From Chloroflexota bacterium (lineage in GTDB: Bacteria > Chloroflexota > Chloroflexia > Chloroflexales > Roseiflexaceae), in the NCBI GenBank assembly GCA_013388755.1, contig JACAEQ010000135.1, positions 1 to 64,000 on the forward strand: a DNA stretch of 64,000 bases, read 5' to 3'. The position numbers and the translations under genes are program-made. The notes beneath the pieces are model-generated. The model was not told the DNA's origin. It saw only the letters and a program-made list of their open reading frames with translations, and searched no databases. Positions 58,829-64,000 of this stretch are shown in pieces; within the stretch, counting starts at the first letter, position 1; every line of letters starts with the position of its first letter.

Positions 58829-58834
58829 TATACT
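58829..58834 (+). promoter_or_regulatory. Possible -10 box for prs upstream of a MITE
   Basis: TATACT is preceded, 16 bases earlier, by TGGTCA (58807-58812). If used, the prs transcript would carry the whole of MITE copy F in its 5' leader. Confidence 0.4.
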
Positions 58835-58861
58835 CCCCGTGCGTCTGCAACTGATTCGAAC

Positions 58862-59014
58862 AGTGCCTATCCGAAAAACGATACGCTCAGTGTGAGGAGC
58901 GCGAGCGACAGCATGCAGCAAGCAAGGCGTCGCTGAAACATTTCGTATCGCGCCGCTCGATTGCTTTACTACGCTCGCTCTGACATCCAACCATCCGTTC
59001 TGCGGATAGGCAGT
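58862..59014. repeat. MITE-like repeat, copy F, in the prs leader
   Basis: The left end is AGTGCCTATCCGAAAAACG and the right end is gttctgcggataggcagt, with a family core more diverged than in other copies (agcgacagcatgcagcaagc, ccgctcgattgctttactac). It ends 29 bases before the prs start codon, so it lies between the putative promoter and the ribosome site. Confidence 0.8.
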
Positions 59015-59043
59015 AATCACAAGAGCACGGCAGGGGGAGTACC

Positions 59044-59991
59044 GTGAGCGCTGATGACATGCTGATCTTTCCTGGATCAGGAAGCCCGCAACTGACCCGG
59101 AAGATTTGTGACTACCTCGGCACCATCCCTGGTCAGTGCGAGGTATTGCGCTTTTCAGAAGGCAATCTTTTCGTACGTATTCTAGAAAATGTGCGTGGCC
59201 GGCACGTGTACATCGTCCAGTCAACGGCGTTCCCGGCCAACGACAACTTCATGGAGCTTCTGTTCTGGATCGACGCCTTCAAACGCGCCAGCGCCGCGTC
59301 GGTGACCGCTGTCGTCCCATTCTTCAGTTACGCCAAGGGCGATAAGAAAGATGAGCCGCGCGTCTCGATCCGCGCCCGGGTCTGCGCTGATGCGATTGAG
59401 GCAGCCGGCGCCGACCGGATCGTGGTGATGGACCTGCATGCGCCGCAGATCCAGGGCTTCTTCAAGATTCCGGTTGATGATCTTTATGCGCTGCCGGTGT
59501 TGTGCGACCGGGTGCGCCAGTTGAACCTGGATAATCTGATCGTTGTCGCGCCAGACAGTGGCTTTGCCAAGAAGGCGCGCAAGTATGCCCGCTATCTTGG
59601 CGTTTCGATGGCAGTTGGTGACAAAGAACGCGTTGCCCACGATGAGCATGCCCATATTGTCGAGATTATCGGCGATGTGCGCGGGAAGACCGCGCTGATC
59701 GTTGATGATTTCACGATTTCGGCCGGGACGCTGGTTGAGGTTGCCGAGCAGTTGCTGGTGCGCGGCGCCCGGGAGGTGTATGCCGCGGTCACCCACGGGG
59801 TCTTCGCTGTTGGCGCAATGGAACGGCTCGCCGCCAGCCCGATCCGGCGCGTGCTGATCACCGACAGTGTCGAGACGCAGCCGGTGACGCTGACGCCGCA
59901 GATCGACGTGGTATCGGTGGCGCCCCTGTTTGGTGAGGCGATTCACCGCATTCACAATCGCGAGAGCATCAGTGTGCTGTTCCCACGATAG
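59044..59991 (+). CDS. prs: Ribose-phosphate pyrophosphokinase
   Basis: PRPP synthetase makes phosphoribosyl pyrophosphate from ribose 5-phosphate and ATP. The 315-residue protein has VVPFFSYAKGDKKDEPR (ATP loop region), VMDLHAPQIQGFF (pyrophosphate/metal motif DLH), VVAPDSGFAKKARKYA (PP loop) and the PRPP-binding ALIVDDFTISAGTLVEVA. The catalytic KxRxxxH is altered relative to enzymes such as that of Bacillus: VAHDEHAHIVEIIGDV follows KERV. The start is GTG with GGGGGAG six bases upstream. It is followed 11 bp later by the WalJ-like gene. Confidence 0.88.
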   Translation: MSADDMLIFPGSGSPQLTRKICDYLGTIPGQCEVLRFSEGNLFVRILENVRGRHVYIVQSTAFPANDNFMELLFWIDAFKRASAASVTAVVPFFSYAKGDKKDEPRVSIRARVCADAIEAAGADRIVVMDLHAPQIQGFFKIPVDDLYALPVLCDRVRQLNLDNLIVVAPDSGFAKKARKYARYLGVSMAVGDKERVAHDEHAHIVEIIGDVRGKTALIVDDFTISAGTLVEVAEQLLVRGAREVYAAVTHGVFAVGAMERLAASPIRRVLITDSVETQPVTLTPQIDVVSVAPLFGEAIHRIHNRESISVLFPR

Positions 59992-60002
59992 GCAACCGGC
60001 CT

Positions 60003-60815
60003 ATGAGCCTCACGGCAACATCACTCGCATCAGGGAGCAGCGGCAATGCCCTGCTCGTTCGGCATGGCGATGCAGCGCTGCTGGTGGATTGTGGTCTGTC
60101 GCAGCGCGCGATTGAGCGGGCGCTGGCGCGTGCCGGGTTGCGCCCCGGCGATCTGCATGCCATCCTGCTCACCCACGAGCATGGCGATCATACGCTCTCG
60201 GCGCCGTCGCTGGCCCGCCGTCACGGTGTCCCCCTGGTCGCGAGCGGGCCAACGCTGGCTGCACTGAGTGCCGATCTTGCAGGCGTCGCCGTGCGTGAGT
60301 TGCCGGTGGGCACATGTGCCGGCGTTGGCGCATTCAGCGTGCGGAGCTTTCCTGTACCACACGATGCCGCGGCCCCGGTTGGATATGCGATCGCCGCCGG
60401 CAACTGGCAGGTCGGTGTCGCTATCGATCTCGGGAGCTGGACCGAGGATGTCGTCGAGGGCCTGGCCGATGCGGACCTGGTCGTCATTGAAGCCAACCAT
60501 GATCAGACGTACCTCTGGAGCGCGCCGTATTCCAAGCCTCTGAAGCAGCGCATCCATGGCCCATCCGGCCATCTCGACAATATTGCCGCCGGCCGGTTAC
60601 TCGCGCGCCTCGGTGCCGATGGCCGGCGTCGTAGCGCCTGGCTCGCTCACCTGTCGCAGGAAGCGAATTCGCCGCACATTGCCGAAAAAGTGGTACGCGG
60701 CGTTCTGGCGCTTGCTGGCGTGACCTGGATCAACGTCACGGCGCTGCCGCGACGCGCGCCACTGAGCTGGAGCAGTGACCGACACATGGAGCAGATGACA
60801 TTGTTTGAATCCTGA
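60003..60815 (+). CDS. Metallo-beta-lactamase fold protein, WalJ/YycJ-like
   Basis: This is a 270-residue MBL-fold hydrolase. It begins LTATSLASGSSGNALLVRHG, as in the YycJ/WalJ branch; metal motif HAILLTHEHGDH, then SFPVPHDAAAPVGYAI (His), GVAIDLGSWTEDV (Asp), and VIEANHDQTYL, with GPSGHLDN and WLAHLSQEANSP (His) near the end. WalJ homologues are putative 5'-3' DNA exonucleases. The last residues are EQMTLFES, where Q264-F268 fits the beta-clamp-binding pattern QLxLF. It is co-oriented with prs, probably co-transcribed. Confidence 0.87.
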   Translation: MSLTATSLASGSSGNALLVRHGDAALLVDCGLSQRAIERALARAGLRPGDLHAILLTHEHGDHTLSAPSLARRHGVPLVASGPTLAALSADLAGVAVRELPVGTCAGVGAFSVRSFPVPHDAAAPVGYAIAAGNWQVGVAIDLGSWTEDVVEGLADADLVVIEANHDQTYLWSAPYSKPLKQRIHGPSGHLDNIAAGRLLARLGADGRRRSAWLAHLSQEANSPHIAEKVVRGVLALAGVTWINVTALPRRAPLSWSSDRHMEQMTLFES

Positions 60816-61132
60816 TCCCTCAAGATAACAGATAGATCATCTCTTCTTCCTTCTGGCTTAACCTGAGCTCTGCCCCTCGTTAACTCTCGGGCTGCACAAT
60901 TCGCATATCAGCCGACCCCTCTCGTATCACACAGACTGCCGGAGTGCAGGCGGTGTCTGCGACAGCACTCCCGCGCGTTGTGGCTATGCAGCCAGATCGG
61001 CGGCGCGACGAAGCGCTGGAAGCCGGCTGTGCGTCGCGAGCCGCCCGTCGATCAGGGTATCACGCTACTGCAGACCAGAACAAAGCGGAATCCGCGCCAC
61101 CGCGTGATTCGTGTAACTATCTGGAGGTATCG
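60816..61132 (+). other. 317 bp gene-free interval before the ABC transporter operon
   Basis: No gene is visible. The frame of the substrate-binding protein is open back to 60944, but the first 63 codons are unlike a signal peptide and the twin-arginine signal begins exactly at 61133 after GGAGG, so this region is taken as promoter and leader. No clear hexamers or hairpin terminator were found. Confidence 0.6.
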
Positions 61133-62701
61133 ATGGATCAGATCACCCGGCGCCGCTTCAGCCGCCGTGCCATGCTGCGCACCGCGCTCACCGCCGGCGC
61201 TGCAGGAGCCCTCGCCGCCTGCGGGCAGGCAACGCCGGCTGCGCCAACTACCGCTCCTGCGGCACCAACCGCGCCCGCTGTGCCGGCAAAGCGCGGCACA
61301 TTGCGTCTGGCGCATACCCTCGAATGGGCCGGGAAGGAAGTGCTTGCTCCGGCCTCGCCCGTCCGGTTCTTCCCGCCGATCGAATTGCTCTATAACCGTC
61401 TGGTGCGCCTCGACCGGTCTGGCCGCCCTGAACCCGACCTGGCGGTGGCATGGGAAACGGATGCCACCGCAACGCAGTGGACGTTCAGGCTGCGTGAAGG
61501 TGTGAAGTTCCACGACGGCAGGCCGTTCACGGCGAAGGATGTCCTCTATACCACACGCTATGTCATGAACCCGGAGCTCGAATCTCCCGGTGCGGCAGTG
61601 CTGCAGATTGTGGATCTCGAGAAACTTCAGGCACCCGACGACCGGACGGTCGTCTTTACGCTCAAGCAACCGCACGCCGACTTTCCGTTGCTATTGTTGC
61701 ACTACTCGATGTATATCATTCCCGACGGCATCGGCGATGACATCAATACGGCCGGTATCGGCACGGGGCCGTTCAAGTTGAAGCAATTCGCCCCTGAAGG
61801 AACGACCAGTGTTGTCGCCAATGACGAGTACTGGGAAGGGCGTCCCGGCCTTGATGGCGTCGAGATGGTTGGGATTGCCGACAGTGAGGCGCGTATCGCA
61901 GCGCTGCTGGCCGATCAAATAGACTATAACAGCGTCACGCCGGAAACCGCCGAACTGGTGAAGCGCAACCCGAACTATGTGCTCATGTCGCTGCCGACCG
62001 GCGGCTGGAACGTGCTGGTCATGCGCACCGACCAGGAGCCCTTCACGGATCCGAAGGTGCGCCTGGCGATGAAACTGGTGGTCGATCGCGAGGCGCTGGT
62101 AAAAACGGTGCTCTCAGGTTATGGCCAGGTCGCGTCCGATCATCCGGTCTGGCCGGGCGACCAGTACCACCTGAAGATCGATCGCCCTCAGGATATTGCG
62201 CGCGCCCGGCAGTTACTCTCGGAAGCGGGCTTCTCCAATGGCCTGGACGTGACGTTGTACACCTCGAGCATCGACTCGGCCATGATTCCGTTGTCGGTCG
62301 CCTACAAGGAGATGGCGGCTCTGGCCGGGATCAACGTCACGATCCAGCAGGTTTCCGCCGATGGTTACTGGAACGATATCTGGATGCAGATGCCATTCTG
62401 TAACTCATCGTGGGGCGAGCGCCAGGCCGACCAGGTGCTCAATGAGGTCTATCGCTCCGGCGCTAGCTGGAACGAGACGTTCTGGAGCAATGCGCGGTTC
62501 GATGGATTGCTCGACGAGGCCCGTCGTGAACTCGATTTCGAAAAGCGGAAGGCGCTCTACCAGCAGGCGCAGCAACTGCTGGCCGACGAGGGTGGCGCGA
62601 TCATCCCGTTCTTCACCGATGACCTGAGCGCTGCGCATAAGCGCGTGCGCGGCGTTGATCAGCGCTATTTCGACTGGGCACGTGTGACGATCGAGGCGTG
62701 A
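61133..62701 (+). CDS. ABC transporter substrate-binding lipoprotein (dipeptide/oligopeptide type), Tat signal
   Basis: This is a 522-residue SBP_bac_5 family protein. The signal has a twin-arginine motif (TRRRFSRRAML), hydrophobic LTAGAAGALA and a lipobox ending LAAC at about residue 30, followed by a Pro/Ala/Thr linker. The mature part has the family motif WTFRLREGVKFHDGRPFTAKDV, then RTVVFTLKQPHADFPLLL and GTGPFKLKQFAPEGTT. Such proteins bind peptides, but also oligosaccharides or nickel. GGAGG lies six bases before the ATG. It is followed by two permease genes; tatB and tatC are at 36-38 kb. Confidence 0.9.
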   Translation: MDQITRRRFSRRAMLRTALTAGAAGALAACGQATPAAPTTAPAAPTAPAVPAKRGTLRLAHTLEWAGKEVLAPASPVRFFPPIELLYNRLVRLDRSGRPEPDLAVAWETDATATQWTFRLREGVKFHDGRPFTAKDVLYTTRYVMNPELESPGAAVLQIVDLEKLQAPDDRTVVFTLKQPHADFPLLLLHYSMYIIPDGIGDDINTAGIGTGPFKLKQFAPEGTTSVVANDEYWEGRPGLDGVEMVGIADSEARIAALLADQIDYNSVTPETAELVKRNPNYVLMSLPTGGWNVLVMRTDQEPFTDPKVRLAMKLVVDREALVKTVLSGYGQVASDHPVWPGDQYHLKIDRPQDIARARQLLSEAGFSNGLDVTLYTSSIDSAMIPLSVAYKEMAALAGINVTIQQVSADGYWNDIWMQMPFCNSSWGERQADQVLNEVYRSGASWNETFWSNARFDGLLDEARRELDFEKRKALYQQAQQLLADEGGAIIPFFTDDLSAAHKRVRGVDQRYFDWARVTIEA

Positions 62702-62828
62702 GCCGCCAGTATGGCAGATGGGCCAGCGGACGGCACACGCCATGAATGTTTTGCCGCCCGGTACGCTGCCGCACATGCTCCGTCCGGTACGGAACATACG
62801 CGGTGGCGCGGCGTGAACGAGCGAGACG

Positions 62829-63788
62829 ATGCTGAACCTGATCACGCAACGTGTTGTCCTGTCGCTCGTGACCCTGCTGATTGTCTCGGTCATCATTTTT
62901 GTTTCTACCGAGGTCTTGCCCGGTGATGTCGCGACGGCCATCCTGGGGCGTGAGGCGTCGCCGGCCCGGCTTGCCGCATTGCGCGAACAGCTTGGCCTGG
63001 ATCGCCCGGCATTCGACCGTTACCTCGAATGGCTGGGTGGCGCGTTGCGTGGTGAGTTCGGCATGTCGCTGGCACGGCGGAACACGGCGGTGGGCCAGCT
63101 CATTGCCGAACGGCTGCGGAACACGGTGCTGCTCAGCGCCGTGGCCGCGGCCACTGGCCTGCCCCTTTCGCTGGCGCTCGGCGTCATTGCCGGCCTGTTG
63201 CGTGACCGTGTGCCCGATGTGCTGATCTCGACAATTGCGCTGATCGGCATGAGCCTGCCCGAGTTCGTTATCGGTTCGGTGCTCATTCTGACGTTCGGCG
63301 TGCTGTGGGCGCTATTGCCTGCGGTTACGGTCGTGCCGCCCGATGCGCCGCTGGATGTGCTTCTACCGAACCTGGTATTGCCAGCGGTCACCCTGATTAT
63401 TGTCATGGTCGCCTATATTCTGCGCATGGTGCGTAGCAGCCTGATTGAGGCCCTGGCCAGCGACTATGTGCAAATGGCGACCCTCAAGGGCCTCTCTCGG
63501 CCCCGGGTGGTGCTGTTGCACGCGCTGCCCAACGCCCTGTTGCCGACAATCAACGCCGTGGCGCTCACCGTCGCCTGGTTAATCGGCGGCGTGGTGGTGG
63601 TTGAAACCGTGTTCAATTTCCCCGGCATCGGGCGCCTGATGGTGACGGCAGTCGAGGATCGCGACCTGCCACTGGTGCAGGCGCTTGGGTTGCTCGGCGC
63701 CGCGCTGTATATCGCCATCAATCTTGGCGCCGATCTGCTGACGCTCTGGTTGAGCCCGCGACTGCGCGCGCGTCTGCTGCAGATGTGA
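62829..63788 (+). CDS. ABC transporter permease, DppB type
   Basis: This is a 319-residue inner-membrane permease with six helices. The N-terminus TQRVVLSLVTLLIVSVIIFV is followed by LPGDVATAILG and LREQLGLDRPAFDRYLEWLG, the classic DppB/OppB start. The EAA loop is visible as SDYVQMATLKGLSRPRVVLLHALPNALLPTI, which contacts the ATPase. WLIGGVVVVETVFNFPGIGRLM is also a DppB motif. It starts 127 bp after the substrate-binding protein gene. Confidence 0.92.
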   Translation: MLNLITQRVVLSLVTLLIVSVIIFVSTEVLPGDVATAILGREASPARLAALREQLGLDRPAFDRYLEWLGGALRGEFGMSLARRNTAVGQLIAERLRNTVLLSAVAAATGLPLSLALGVIAGLLRDRVPDVLISTIALIGMSLPEFVIGSVLILTFGVLWALLPAVTVVPPDAPLDVLLPNLVLPAVTLIIVMVAYILRMVRSSLIEALASDYVQMATLKGLSRPRVVLLHALPNALLPTINAVALTVAWLIGGVVVVETVFNFPGIGRLMVTAVEDRDLPLVQALGLLGAALYIAINLGADLLTLWLSPRLRARLLQM

Positions 63789-63797
63789 TGGTCACGC

Positions 63798-64000
63798 ATG
63801 GATGCGACGATTATCGCTCGTTACACGACCGACGGTTCCTCGCTGCGCGAGGTCTGGCGCACGTTCCGCCATTCGACGGCTGCGCTGCTGGGGGCGATCA
63901 TCCTGGTGCTGCACCTTGTGGTGGCGCTGGCGGCGCCGCTCCTGGCGCCGCACTCACCGACGGCGATCAATCCGGAGCTTGCGCTTGCTGCGCCATCGTG
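63798..64000 (+). CDS. ABC transporter permease, DppC type, 5' part only
   Basis: The ATG at 63798 opens a frame running off the window edge: MDATIIARYTTDGSSLREVW, then RTFRHSTAALLGAIILVLHL and VVALAAPLLAPHSPTAINP. FxxxxxAxxGxxIL followed by LAPHSP is the usual DppC N-terminus with its first helix. It is 9 bp after dppB-like gene and is the second permease of the importer; the ATPase genes should lie beyond the window. Confidence 0.85.
   Translation, partial: MDATIIARYTTDGSSLREVWRTFRHSTAALLGAIILVLHLVVALAAPLLAPHSPTAINPELALAAPS

Overview
The window is a 64 kb, GC-rich (roughly 60% or more by eye) bacterial chromosomal segment. It carries mostly housekeeping and catabolic genes. No phage genes, transposase, CRISPR array or rRNA were seen. 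The gene repertoire suggests the phylum Chloroflexota, class Chloroflexia (Roseiflexus/Kouleothrix-like): an RNase HI with a C-terminal extra domain, an ECF sigma factor paired with a DUF5667-type anti-sigma, SH3-domain envelope proteins with Pro/Thr-rich linkers, a PBP1C plus alpha-2-macroglobulin pair, and many short palindromic repeats. This placement is inference; no 16S gene is present.

Layout. 1-9.3 kb: a broken histidine kinase gene; selD, which reads through an in-frame TGA and is probably itself a selenoprotein; an RDD membrane protein; a histidine phosphatase; a GH4 alpha-galactosidase (melA) with galT; a VanW-like protein; an SH3-domain protein; and an unrecognised helical protein. 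9.3-20.5 kb: a long minus-strand sugar locus with xylB, xylA, two SDR dehydrogenases, three xylose-isomerase-like TIM-barrel proteins, a Gfo/Idh/MocA oxidoreductase, and an MFS transporter/TPR/YkgJ group. 20.6-32.8 kb: a metallophosphoesterase, the pbpC/alpha-2-macroglobulin pair, then an ECF sigma factor with its anti-sigma. 33-45 kb: a GH13 alpha-glucosidase, two membrane-anchored proteins with nuclease-fold domains (NERD and Mrr-like), tatBC, acpP, an Asp23-like gene with nusB, fabG, nrdR and a GH2 glycosidase. 45-64 kb: phoU, a DegT aminotransferase, an SH3 lipoprotein, rnhA, efp, nnr, a FmdB zinc ribbon, several small membrane or lipid-related proteins, a LmbE deacetylase, tRNA-Lys(CTT), hsp20, an overlapping FAD oxidoreductase/DegT pair, prs, a WalJ-like metallo-beta-lactamase-fold protein, and the start of a dipeptide-type ABC transporter.

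How the genes fit together. melA, galT, the GH2 and GH13 glycosidases, the xylose genes and the ABC importer together indicate a heterotroph that takes up and degrades plant-type oligosaccharides. The ABC substrate-binding lipoprotein has a twin-arginine signal, which fits the tatBC genes in the same window. acpP, fabG, the Asp23-like gene, nusB and nrdR are core lipid, transcription and nucleotide genes.

Three families of short non-coding repeats are scattered through the intergenic spaces: a ~150 bp element with GAGCCTGTCC/TGCCTATCC terminal inverted repeats (at least eight copies), a very G/C-rich element ending in a conserved AT-richer tail (three copies), and a third ~110 bp element (two copies, inverted). 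Several copies sit exactly against stop codons, one truncates the kinase gene, and one lies in the leader of prs. The most notable items are the selenocysteine-type SelD, the stop-codon-abutting MITEs, the thioester-less alpha-2-macroglobulin, the RNase HI with Asn at the fourth catalytic position, the EF-P with an atypical tip loop, and a possible beta-clamp-binding tail on the WalJ-like protein.
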